From: CAKSQL01 sp045606465
Lineage (GTDB): Bacteria > Bacillota > Clostridia > UBA1381
Length of the DNA stretch: 10,265 bases
Assembly: GCA_045606465.1 (NCBI GenBank)
Contig: JAZURZ010000028.1
Coordinates: 1 to 10,265, forward strand
Reading direction: 5' to 3'
Each line of letters starts with the position of its first letter. Positions within the stretch are counted from its first letter, which is position 1. Below are positions 1 through 5,796 of this stretch, piece by piece. The notes under the pieces were generated by a model. It searched no databases and was not told the origin of the DNA. It worked only from the letters and a program-made list of their open reading frames with translations. Made by a program: the position numbers and the translations under genes.

Positions 1-102
1 ACCACCTGTACCCATTGTCATTTTTGTTCCTGTGCTGCCGCCGCAAGCTGCTAAAGCAAGAACCATTGCTGCTGCTAATACAGCTGAAATAATTTTTTTC
101 AT
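1..102 (-). CDS. Lipoprotein, probable solute-binding protein (N-terminal fragment, cut by window edge)
   Basis: Only the first 34 codons are in the window. The start ATG (100-102) follows a consensus AAGGAGG at 111-117 with an 8-nt spacer. The peptide has a Lys-Lys n-region, a hydrophobic stretch rich in Ala, Leu and Val, and a lipobox LAAC with the lipidated cysteine at residue 20. A Gly/Ser/Thr linker follows, so the mature protein should be tethered to the outer face of the membrane. The mature start reads TKMTMGTGG. Such a Thr-Met-Gly-Thr-Gly-Gly beta strand is typical of the beginning of TAXI-type TRAP transporter solute receptors, which would make this an uptake-system binding protein. 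That subfamily call rests on very few residues; another extracellular binding protein is possible. It has its own promoter (149-177) and is separated from the upstream ROK gene by a terminator. Confidence 0.8.
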   Translation of the reverse strand, partial: MKKIISAVLAAAMVLALAACGGSTGTKMTMGTGG

Positions 103-110
103 GAATTTTT

Positions 111-117
111 CCTCCTT
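111..117 (-). promoter_or_regulatory. Shine-Dalgarno site of the lipoprotein gene
   Basis: On the minus strand this reads AAGGAGG, the full anti-16S complement. It sits 8 nt before the ATG at 102 and fixes that start. Confidence 0.85.
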
Positions 118-148
118 GTTTTATCGGAATTTTTTACTCAATATATTT

Positions 149-177
149 ATTATACAACATATTTGACATTATTTCAA
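149..177 (-). promoter_or_regulatory. Vegetative (sigma-A type) promoter for the lipoprotein gene
   Basis: Reading the minus strand, a -35 hexamer TTGAAA (172-177) is separated by exactly 17 nt from a perfect -10 TATAAT (149-154). Transcription would begin near 142, leaving a leader of about 40 nt that carries the strong ribosome binding site. Three T runs on the plus strand (A-tracts in the sense of the gene) lie directly upstream of the -35. Confidence 0.75.
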
Positions 178-188
178 GAGTAAAATTG

Positions 189-215
189 TTTTTTTATGTT
201 TTTTCTGTTTTTTTT
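189..215 (-). promoter_or_regulatory. Phased A-tracts, possible UP element or curved DNA
   Basis: On the plus strand there are T runs at 189-195, 199-204 and 208-215, with centres about 10 bp apart. In the sense of the lipoprotein gene these are A-tracts beginning about 11 bp upstream of its -35 box. A-tracts repeated at helical spacing bend DNA and can act as UP elements for the RNA polymerase alpha subunit. The spacing is seen; the effect on transcription is inferred. Confidence 0.45.
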
Positions 216-343
216 GAGCATAATTTTGGGTAAAAAAACATTAAAGCATTTTAAGAATTGCATATTTTAAAAAAATCATCTATCAATAAACATCCTCCCG
301 CATAGTTTTTACTACTTCAACTATCGCGTGGTTTTCTTCATAC

Positions 344-379
344 AAAAAGAGGTTGTTTTTTTAAAAACAGCCCCTTTTT
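344..379 (-). terminator. Intrinsic terminator after the ROK kinase gene
   Basis: Two 17-nt arms (344-360 and 363-379) are nearly complementary. In minus-strand RNA the core pairs GGGGCUG with CAACCUC, with one G-U wobble and one C-A mismatch. It is flanked by A/U pairs and ends in a U5 tract. It begins 13 nt past the ROK stop codon and ends the peptidase/glycosyltransferase/kinase unit. The stem is similar on both strands, but only the minus strand has an upstream gene to terminate. Confidence 0.7.
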
Positions 380-392
380 AATTTTTATATTT

Positions 393-1340
393 TTAAATGT
401 CCTGCTTTGAGGCAAGAGCCGCTCCGATAATTCCTGCATCATTAAAAAGTGTTGCAATGCTTATCTTTGCTTTTTCGCAGTACTTATTATAACCCACTGT
501 ATCAATATATTTCTTTATAGGATTTAAAAGATAGTCGCCCTCTTTGCTTATTCCGCCGCCTATAACTACCTTTTCAGGCTGGAAAATGTTTACCATTCCC
601 ATGAGTCCGTCTGCAACATAGCTTATATATTTATTAACAACCTCAGCTGCTGCTTTATCGCCCTTTCTTGCAGCATCAAAGGCAGTTCTTCCGCTCACCT
701 TGCCCTCTTTTTTAGCAAGCTCATTCATAAGAGAGTCGGGACATTGTTTTATTTTTTCTTCTGTCTGTCTTATAAGAGCAGTTACCGAAGCATAGCATTC
801 CCAGCAGCCTTTATTTCCGCAGCCACAAGGAATTCCGTCATGCACCAAGGTCACATGACCAAGTTCGCCTGCTGCGCCATTAAAGCCATGGTGGATTTTT
901 TTATTTATTATAATTCCGCCGCCGACACCTGTGCCAAGAGTAATGAGCAAAAAGTCATTTACATCATTGCCGCTTACATAATATTCGCCATACGCCGCCG
1001 CATTTGCATCATTTTCAATATTTACTGGAAGATTTATATACTTTCTAAGCTCCTCTACAATGGGAGTGTTTTTCATTCTAAGGTTATTTGCATACACAAC
1101 TACGCCATTTTTGCTATCAATTGTTCCAGGGCTCCCTATACCAATGGACTTAATGTCCTCCATTTTAAGACCTGCGTCTCTAACCACTTTTTCGCAAAGC
1201 ATTGCCATGTCCTTTACAATTTCATGATAATCTCTTTCTTTCAGAGTAGGGGTTGATGCGCTTGAGAGAATTTTTGCATCATCATCAACCACACCTGCCG
1301 CTATATTAGTTCCGCCCAAATCTATTCCAATATAATACAT
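393..1340 (-). CDS. glcK: ROK-family glucokinase
   Basis: A cytoplasmic sugar kinase of 315 residues that most likely phosphorylates glucose to glucose 6-phosphate with ATP. The first phosphate-binding loop DLGGTN is at residues 7-12. The catalytic aspartate is D111 in ENDANAAAYGE, the second glycine loop GTGVGGG is at 136-142, and GELGH ends at H162. A ROK zinc site follows as CGCGNKGCWE (C172, C174, C179, with H162). VIGGGIS near the C-terminus matches the family adenosine loop. Length is normal for bacterial ROK glucokinases. An upstream in-frame start at 1385 exists, but the ATG at 1340 is preferred: it begins MYYIGIDLGGT as the family does and is preceded by AAAGG. The gene lies 68 nt after the glycosyltransferase and is probably cotranscribed with it. 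Specificity for another hexose such as ManNAc or fructose cannot be excluded from sequence. Confidence 0.88.
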   Translation of the reverse strand: MYYIGIDLGGTNIAAGVVDDDAKILSSASTPTLKERDYHEIVKDMAMLCEKVVRDAGLKMEDIKSIGIGSPGTIDSKNGVVVYANNLRMKNTPIVEELRKYINLPVNIENDANAAAYGEYYVSGNDVNDFLLITLGTGVGGGIIINKKIHHGFNGAAGELGHVTLVHDGIPCGCGNKGCWECYASVTALIRQTEEKIKQCPDSLMNELAKKEGKVSGRTAFDAARKGDKAAAEVVNKYISYVADGLMGMVNIFQPEKVVIGGGISKEGDYLLNPIKKYIDTVGYNKYCEKAKISIATLFNDAGIIGAALASKQDI

Positions 1341-1408
1341 TTTACCTTTCGTCCTTTCATTAACTCTGCCATTATATTCTACCACAGGTTGCCAAAAATT
1401 GCAACAAC

Positions 1409-2359
1409 TTATTCCTTTTTTTCCAAATAAATTTCCACATTATACCTTGGGCGATGCTTTACTTCAAGATAAATTTTCCCGATATACTGTCCAACAATTC
1501 CGACAGAGAGCAAAACAACTCCTCCCAAAAACCAAAGCGAGAAAATTATTGATGTCCAGCCAGGCACAGTTTTGCCAACTATAAATGACACAAGAGCATA
1601 AAGTGCCGCAACTATACTTAACAAAACTGCCGCAATTCCAAGTCCCGAAATCATATACATCGGCTTTACACTAAAGGAGGTTATTCCATCTATTGCAAAG
1701 CTTATCATTTTAGAAAGGGGATATTTTGACTCTCCTGCAAATCTCTCACTGCGGTCATAGTAAACTGTTGTGGCATTATAGCCTATTAAGGGAACAATTC
1801 CTCTTAAAAACAAATTTCTTTCCCCATATTGAGAAAGCTGTCTGACTGCACGATTGCTCATGAGTCTGAAGTCTGCATGGTTATAGACAGTTTTTACACC
1901 CATTGCATTCATAAGCTTATAAAAAGCCAGAGCAGTATTTCTTTTAAATGCAGTGTCAGTTTCTCTGCTTTTCCTTACTCCATAAACTATATCAAAGCCG
2001 TCATGGTATTTATCCACCATTTCTTCAATTACGTTTATGTCGTCCTGCAGGTCTGCGTCTATTGACACCATTATATCAGCGTTTTGCACTGCCGTCATAA
2101 GTCCTGCAAAAAGTGCATTCTGATGACCTGCATTTCCTGCTAATTTCAAGCCTGTTACATATTTATTTTCAGAATTATATTTTGTTATAATATCCCATGT
2201 TGTATCATAACTTCCGTCATCTACAAACAAAAGATAGCTGTCGGGAGAAATTTTTCCCTTTTCTATCATTTTATCCATAAACAAAGAAAGTCTTTTTATG
2301 GTTTCGGGAAGAACTGCTTCTTCGTTATAGCATGGGACAACAATTGACAATATATCCAT
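1409..2359 (-). CDS. Family 2 glycosyltransferase, DPM1/GtrB-like polyprenyl-phosphate sugar synthase
   Basis: A 316-residue membrane-anchored enzyme expected to transfer a hexose from a nucleotide sugar to undecaprenyl (polyprenyl) phosphate on the cytoplasmic face. The GT-A fold is clear: VVPCYNE at 7-13, DDGS at 47-50, and the metal-binding DADLQDD at 101-107. HADFRLM (161-167) and the loop RFAGESKYPLSKM (206-218) are hallmarks of the bacterial DPM1/GtrB/ArnC-like group. Two hydrophobic helices follow, about 234-260 and 270-295, and the tail QYIGKIYLEVKHRPRY is also typical. The start at 2359 (MDILSIVVPCYNE) is chosen over upstream in-frame starts because it follows AAAGGA by 9 nt and fits the family N-terminus. 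The gene lies 32 nt after the secreted peptidase-like gene. Whether it uses GDP-mannose, UDP-glucose or another donor cannot be read from sequence. The lipid-linked sugar could feed the large GT-C protein at 7238-10204. Confidence 0.85.
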   Translation of the reverse strand: MDILSIVVPCYNEEAVLPETIKRLSLFMDKMIEKGKISPDSYLLFVDDGSYDTTWDIITKYNSENKYVTGLKLAGNAGHQNALFAGLMTAVQNADIMVSIDADLQDDINVIEEMVDKYHDGFDIVYGVRKSRETDTAFKRNTALAFYKLMNAMGVKTVYNHADFRLMSNRAVRQLSQYGERNLFLRGIVPLIGYNATTVYYDRSERFAGESKYPLSKMISFAIDGITSFSVKPMYMISGLGIAAVLLSIVAALYALVSFIVGKTVPGWTSIIFSLWFLGGVVLLSVGIVGQYIGKIYLEVKHRPRYNVEIYLEKKE

Positions 2360-2391
2360 ATTACCATTTCCTTTCATCAATATACATTTTC

Positions 2392-3447
2392 TTACTTTTT
2401 CTCTATTGCCTGTAAATAATCAAGGTCTGAAAGCTTATAATTTTTAAGACAGGTTTCTTCAAAAGTGACATATTCCCCATCCTCAAAAGCAGGTTCGTTA
2501 AAGTAAATTTTATCCTCTAAAAAGCCCACTGCAAAAAGAGTGTGTGGGTATATTGTGTATCTTACCATAACACCTTGAGGATTTTTTATAAGTGCCTCTT
2601 TTATTGCCAAAGCCGCTTCCTCGTCACTTTCTGCATTTATATAGGTTGCCCCCCGCCACTGGTCATATTCCTTAAAATAAGGAGAGTCCTCCGAGATTGC
2701 TTGGGCAAAGCTTGCGTCGGTCTCAGCTATTATGTCGGCATGCTGAACATATTTAGAATCCCCTTTTCTTGAATTTATGGTTGCCACAGCCTGGGGCGTT
2801 ACATAAAGTCCTGTTGCATTTGTAAGCGCCATTGCGTAGCAACATACCCAGCAATATCCGCTTCCGTTATTTTCAAACCCCCACTCTTCTCCCCGTTGTG
2901 AAAAAAATGGTGTTTCCCCGTCGTATGGCAAAAATTCAAGCTTTTTAAAAACATCGGGTTGGTCTTTATTCTCCTCATCATTTTCAAGCTCGTCAAAAAT
3001 TTGTTCCTCTTCTTTTTCGTAATAGGATTTTAAATACACATCTGTGTTTTTAGTTTCGCTATTCCATTCCACTTTTGCCTCTGTTGCCTCTGCAAGATTT
3101 CTCAAAGGAAGATATGTACTGTCATTTACAATTATTGCAGGGTGAGACAAGGGCATATTTTGCGAATTTACCAGCGCCTGAGCTTGTCCTATAACAAGGC
3201 TTATTTCAAGCTCATCATCCCACAAAACTACCTCTTTTGTTTTTTCATGCCATATAATATTCATGCCGAGCATATTTGCCATGATTCTTACACCAATCAT
3301 GGTTGTAGCATTGACAAGTATTGCATTTTCCTGTCTATCCTCGGTTTTTGAATGTATATATATTATTGTGTTATTCTCTGATGCAAAAACTGCAATCTGC
3401 TGCACAAAAATAAGTGCTGCAAAAAGCATTGCAATTATCTTTTTCAT
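2392..3447 (-). CDS. Secreted protein with copper-amine-oxidase-type N-terminal domain and C39/papain-like cysteine peptidase domain
   Basis: A 351-residue exported protein. Residues 1-22 form a signal peptide (MKKII, a hydrophobic core, then AVFAS as a likely cleavage site). Residues about 28-140 resemble the copper amine oxidase N-terminal-like domain common on Firmicutes surface proteins: a motif like ATTMIGVRIMANMLGMNIIW and later STYLPLRNLAEATEAKVEW. An acidic, charged linker spans about 141-168. The C-terminal domain begins with PFFSQRGEEWG (Q184 as candidate oxyanion residue). It continues with GYCWVCCYAMALT (candidate nucleophile C199), then PHTLFAVGF (H302) and YFNEPAF (N317). This order of Gln, Cys, His, Asn fits C39-like/papain-fold cysteine peptidases. 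Activity is inferred; the substrate is unknown. The ribosome site is weak (AGGA 13 nt upstream). The gene opens a three-gene unit with its own predicted promoter. Confidence 0.78.
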   Translation of the reverse strand: MKKIIAMLFAALIFVQQIAVFASENNTIIYIHSKTEDRQENAILVNATTMIGVRIMANMLGMNIIWHEKTKEVVLWDDELEISLVIGQAQALVNSQNMPLSHPAIIVNDSTYLPLRNLAEATEAKVEWNSETKNTDVYLKSYYEKEEEQIFDELENDEENKDQPDVFKKLEFLPYDGETPFFSQRGEEWGFENNGSGYCWVCCYAMALTNATGLYVTPQAVATINSRKGDSKYVQHADIIAETDASFAQAISEDSPYFKEYDQWRGATYINAESDEEAALAIKEALIKNPQGVMVRYTIYPHTLFAVGFLEDKIYFNEPAFEDGEYVTFEETCLKNYKLSDLDYLQAIEKK

Positions 3448-3492
3448 TTTATTCTACCATTCCTGAAAATATATTAAAATCTACAATTATAT

Positions 3493-3519
3493 ATTATAAT
3501 ATACCATAGGAAAAGTCAA
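3493..3519 (-). promoter_or_regulatory. Probable promoter of the peptidase / glycosyltransferase / kinase unit
   Basis: The minus strand has TTGACT (3514-3519) as -35 and a perfect TATAAT (3493-3498) as -10. The spacer is 15 nt, shorter than the ideal 17. A second TATAAT overlaps downstream (3486-3491) but would need a 22-nt spacer. It lies about 46 nt upstream of the start codon at 3447, a sensible leader length. A 13-nt palindrome (3532-3544) lies just upstream. Confidence 0.5.
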
Positions 3520-3531
3520 CCTGCCCACTCT

Positions 3532-3544
3532 AAATGTAACATTT
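3532..3544. repeat. Short palindrome upstream of the peptidase-gene promoter
   Basis: AAATGT-A-ACATTT is a perfect 6-bp inverted repeat around one base. It sits between the thioesterase stop (3547) and the -35 box at 3514-3519. It could be a small operator, but in AT-rich DNA a palindrome this short may also be chance. Confidence 0.3.
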
Positions 3545-3546
3545 TT

Positions 3547-4017
3547 TTAATAATTTTCACGTCGTCTTTTCTTTCTTAATTTGTTTCGGCGTTCTCCTCT
3601 TTCCCAAGCCTCACGCTCCTTGTCAGTTTCTATGATAAGTTCAGGCACAGGAGCGGGGTTTTCATTTTCATCAAGTGCAACCATTACAACAAATGCTTTG
3701 TTTATCAGACTTTTTTCACCATCTAAACCCTCAACATAGGTCTTTACGCACACCTCCATTGAAGTCCTTCCCACATAGGTTATTTTCCCCGTAAGCACAA
3801 TACATTCGTTTGAATAGGCAGGCGCTTTAAATTGCAGGGTATCCACCACTGCAGTTGTGACATTTTTTCCCGAATGTCGTCTTGCAACAACGCCTGCCAC
3901 AACATCTATCCATTCCATAAGCTTTCCGCCAAAAAGACGATTGTAGCCATTCATATTTGCCTGAGTCAAAAGCTGTACCTGCTCAGTATAGGAATCCGAA
4001 ACCTTCTTTTTTTTCAT
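3547..4017 (-). CDS. Acyl-CoA thioesterase, hotdog fold (YkhA/YciA/BACH-like)
   Basis: A 156-residue cytoplasmic enzyme expected to hydrolyse acyl-CoA to free acid and CoA. NGYNRLFGGKLMEWID (23-38) matches the family signature that opens the central hotdog helix, with FGG and the acidic D38. It continues with AGVVARRHSGKNVTTAVVD and FKAPAYSNECIVLTGKITYVGRTSMEV, the strands of a single hotdog domain. NKAFVVMVALDENENPAPVP is the usual end of this group. Beyond it is an unusual tail (133-156) that is mostly Lys, Arg and Glu and ends in a run of seven basic residues interrupted only by the surrounding charges. The start at 4017 is the first ATG and follows AAGGA by 13 nt, a longish spacer. It is not obviously cotranscribed with the zinc-ribbon gene, since a strong terminator separates them. 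Chain-length preference is unknown. Confidence 0.85.
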   Translation of the reverse strand: MKKKKVSDSYTEQVQLLTQANMNGYNRLFGGKLMEWIDVVAGVVARRHSGKNVTTAVVDTLQFKAPAYSNECIVLTGKITYVGRTSMEVCVKTYVEGLDGEKSLINKAFVVMVALDENENPAPVPELIIETDKEREAWERGERRNKLRKKRRRENY

Positions 4018-4055
4018 ATCTTGAAAACATTCCTTTTTCTTTATTCCCTTTTATC

Positions 4056-4075
4056 AGTCTGGATTTATTCAGACT
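4056..4075. repeat. Small inverted repeat in the thioesterase leader
   Basis: AGTCTG (4056-4061) and CAGACT (4070-4075) are perfectly complementary around an 8-nt loop. In minus-strand RNA the hairpin would lie about 38 nt before the thioesterase start codon. No U tract follows, so it is not an intrinsic terminator. It could be an operator or an RNA leader hairpin. Confidence 0.4.
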
Positions 4076-4084
4076 TGTCCCCAT

Positions 4085-4141
4085 AAAAAAACTGTTTTTT
4101 AAAAATCTACATTTAAAAATTTTTACAAAAACAGTTCTTTT
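4085..4141 (-). terminator. Strong intrinsic terminator after the zinc-ribbon gene
   Basis: Arms 4085-4099 and 4127-4141 form a 15-bp stem with a 27-nt loop, centred on CTG/CAG and flanked by A/T runs. In plus-strand RNA one pair is an A-C mismatch (4089/4137). In minus-strand RNA the same position is a G-U wobble, so the stem is unbroken only on the minus strand. The minus-strand RNA ends in seven U. It begins 8 nt past the zinc-ribbon stop codon and closes the upstream unit. Confidence 0.82.
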
Positions 4142-4149
4142 TATACAAG

Positions 4150-4533
4150 TTATTTTATTTTTGCGCCACAGGACGAGCAATATGCACTCTCAATCCCATT
4201 CTTTGCTCCGCACTCTTGGCATACAACAACGTTTTTCGTGTCGGTTATTTTTGATTTAAGCTCTTCATTTTCCTTGTAAAAGGCTTCAACCGTCTTTAAT
4301 TTTTCGGCAATTTCTTCGGGAAATTCAGCTCCGTTTTTATACTCATCATAAACAAAATTCCCCACCTCTGCCAAAATCTTTTTAATTTTTGACTCATTAG
4401 CTCCCACCGTGTAGCTAATCTTGGTTTTGTCAACCACTTCGCCCGTCTTTTCCACCGCTACCGAGGTGAGTCTTTCTGCCTCCTTAATTACTTTTGTCGC
4501 TGTTTCTTTGATTTTTGATACAAAATCCTCCAT
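4150..4533 (-). CDS. Small coiled-coil protein with C-terminal zinc ribbon
   Basis: A 127-residue soluble protein of unknown function. Residues 1-40 are helical and charged (MEDFVSKIKETATKVIKEAE and onward) with heptad-like spacing. Residues about 45-100 form further predicted helices (SKIKKILAEVGNFVYDEY, then an acidic FPEEIAEKLK stretch). The C-terminus is a zinc ribbon: C105-x2-C108, ten residues, C119-x2-C122, in the pattern CQECGAKN ... YCSSCGAKIK. Such short zinc-ribbon tails are common on small Firmicutes proteins and usually bind one zinc for stability or protein contact. No signal peptide or membrane segment is seen. The ribosome site AAGGAGGA at 4541-4548 lies 7 nt before the ATG and firmly fixes the start. 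It lies 52 nt after mltG and directly precedes a terminator, so it is probably the last gene of that unit. Confidence 0.8.
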   Translation of the reverse strand: MEDFVSKIKETATKVIKEAERLTSVAVEKTGEVVDKTKISYTVGANESKIKKILAEVGNFVYDEYKNGAEFPEEIAEKLKTVEAFYKENEELKSKITDTKNVVVCQECGAKNGIESAYCSSCGAKIK

Positions 4534-4585
4534 TTTTATTTCCTCCTTATACTAATAATAAAATACAAAATTTATAATCACATAT

Positions 4586-5701
4586 TTAATTCATTGTTTG
4601 TTTATGGCTTTGAAAATCTTCGGTAAATATATGACTTCCTTCACCCTTTTCTTCGTCGGTGTGATAGAAAAGGTAGGAATGTTTCTCGGGATTAAGCGCC
4701 GCCTTTATTGATTCTATTCCAGGATTACATATCGGTCCTGTAGGCAGTCCCTCTACATAATATGTGTTATATCCCGATTTTGTTTTTAAGTCACTAAAAA
4801 GCACACGGTTTACATCGTAGAGTCCGTCCGACGCTACATACACAACCGTTGCATCAATCTGAAGCTTCATATTGCTTTTTAACCTATTTTCAAAAACTCC
4901 TGCTATTGTGGCACGCTCGCTATCTACTCGTGCCTCACGCTCCACCATAGAGGCTTTTGTTATGATTGTATATATGTTGTCATAGTCTGATTTTACGCTC
5001 TTGTATTGCTTATCAAATTCCTTTAAAATTCTGTCTATTACATCATATGGCTCATCATCTTTATAAAACTCATAGGTCGATGGGAACAAAAATCCCTGAA
5101 GTCGATATTTTTGTCCCTCTTTTTGGGGAATTTTTTCTATAAATTCATAATCGTAATCTGCATTTAGCGCTTGTTCTATGCTTTCTTCATCGCCAAGTCC
5201 CAGCTCCTGCATGCGTAATTTTATATTCTCTACCGAAAAGCCCTCAGGGATTACAAGCTTTACAGTTTCCTTTTTTGCGCCCTCGGTTGTTAAAACCTTT
5301 ATGAGCTCGGAATAATTCATGCCTTTAGAAAGCTCAAAATCTCCATATTTTAATTTGTCCTGATTTTTCGAAATAAGGGTTTTTAAAATAAATTTATATT
5401 TTTTTGAAATTACGCCTTCGTGTTTAAGTTTTTGGGCAATTGATGCTGTGGAACTGCCCTTTTCTATTGTTATTATTGTGTTCTTTTTTACCCTGTCAAA
5501 GCCAAAGAATATGTTAAAGAAAGAAACAAAAACTACCAAAAACACTAAAAGCGCCGTAAAAAGTTTATTTTTCTTTTTTCTTTTCTCCCTTTTTCTTCTC
5601 CGAAGACGTATATCTTCCAAAGCTTCTTCATTGCCTTTTTGAACATTCTCATCTTGCTTTGGAAAATTATTTTCCTCGTAGTTTGTTTCATTTTCTTCCA
5701 T
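4586..5701 (-). CDS. mltG: Endolytic murein transglycosylase MltG
   Basis: A 371-residue membrane-anchored enzyme that cleaves nascent glycan strands inside the chain and so sets their length. The N-terminal 45 residues are cytoplasmic, first acidic (EENETNYEENN) and then very basic (RLRRRKREKRKKKNK). One membrane helix follows at about 47-68. A LysM-like region (about 78-140) has IEKGSSTASIAQKLKHEGVI. The YceG/MltG catalytic domain shows IPEGFSVENI, then LQGFLFPSTYEFY (201-213), ASMVEREA with catalytic E254, and IDATVVYV. It ends with LPTGPICNPGIESIKAALNP and SYLFY, all family hallmarks. The ATG at 5701 is chosen over a TTG at 5731 because GAGGTG (5707-5712) lies 5 nt before it. The gene is 95 nt downstream of obgE and ahead of the zinc-ribbon gene. 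Confidence 0.95.
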   Translation of the reverse strand: MEENETNYEENNFPKQDENVQKGNEEALEDIRLRRRKREKRKKKNKLFTALLVFLVVFVSFFNIFFGFDRVKKNTIITIEKGSSTASIAQKLKHEGVISKKYKFILKTLISKNQDKLKYGDFELSKGMNYSELIKVLTTEGAKKETVKLVIPEGFSVENIKLRMQELGLGDEESIEQALNADYDYEFIEKIPQKEGQKYRLQGFLFPSTYEFYKDDEPYDVIDRILKEFDKQYKSVKSDYDNIYTIITKASMVEREARVDSERATIAGVFENRLKSNMKLQIDATVVYVASDGLYDVNRVLFSDLKTKSGYNTYYVEGLPTGPICNPGIESIKAALNPEKHSYLFYHTDEEKGEGSHIFTEDFQSHKQTMN

Positions 5702-5706
5702 TTTTT

Positions 5707-5712
5707 CACCTC
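5707..5712 (-). promoter_or_regulatory. Ribosome binding site that decides the mltG start
   Basis: Reads GAGGTG on the minus strand, 5 nt before the ATG at 5701. The in-frame TTG at 5731 has no such site, so the shorter protein is preferred. Confidence 0.65.
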
Positions 5713-5736
5713 TGCCTTTCCCTTCACCCAAAGCAG

Positions 5737-5771
5737 TTTTAAAAAATTTTAAAGGGTAAGATTTTTTAAAA
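5737..5771. repeat. A/T-only inverted repeat between obgE and mltG
   Basis: TTTTAAAAAAT (5737-5747) and ATTTTTTAAAA (5761-5771) are a perfect 11-bp inverted repeat with a 13-nt loop. It contains no G or C in the stem and has no trailing U tract in the direction of the genes, so it is at most a weak pause or attenuator. It may be a by-product of AT richness. Confidence 0.35.
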
Positions 5772-5796
5772 TATAAATTTTGTTAATTTGTTTTAT

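Noticed and set aside
163..168. A perfect TTGACA on the plus strand
   Set aside because: No -10-like hexamer lies 16-18 nt downstream and no plus-strand gene follows. The minus-strand promoter over the same bases explains the region better.
744..1256. A 170-codon open frame on the plus strand
   Set aside because: It lies wholly inside the ROK kinase gene on the other strand, has no ribosome site, and its translation is rich in Tyr, Phe, Ile and Cys without family motifs. It is a shadow of the kinase codons.
1371..1376. A TATAAT on the minus strand just before the ROK kinase gene
   Set aside because: No convincing -35 lies at 16-18 nt; TTGGCA is only 14 nt away. The short gap to the glycosyltransferase gene makes cotranscription more likely.
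1388..1405. A GTTGC/GCAAC hairpin after the family 2 glycosyltransferase gene
   Set aside because: The stem is only 5 bp with no U tract, too weak to call a terminator.
3983..4180. A 65-codon open frame bridging the zinc-ribbon and thioesterase genes
   Set aside because: It runs through the strong terminator at 4085-4141 and overlaps both real genes; its composition is that of A/T spacer.
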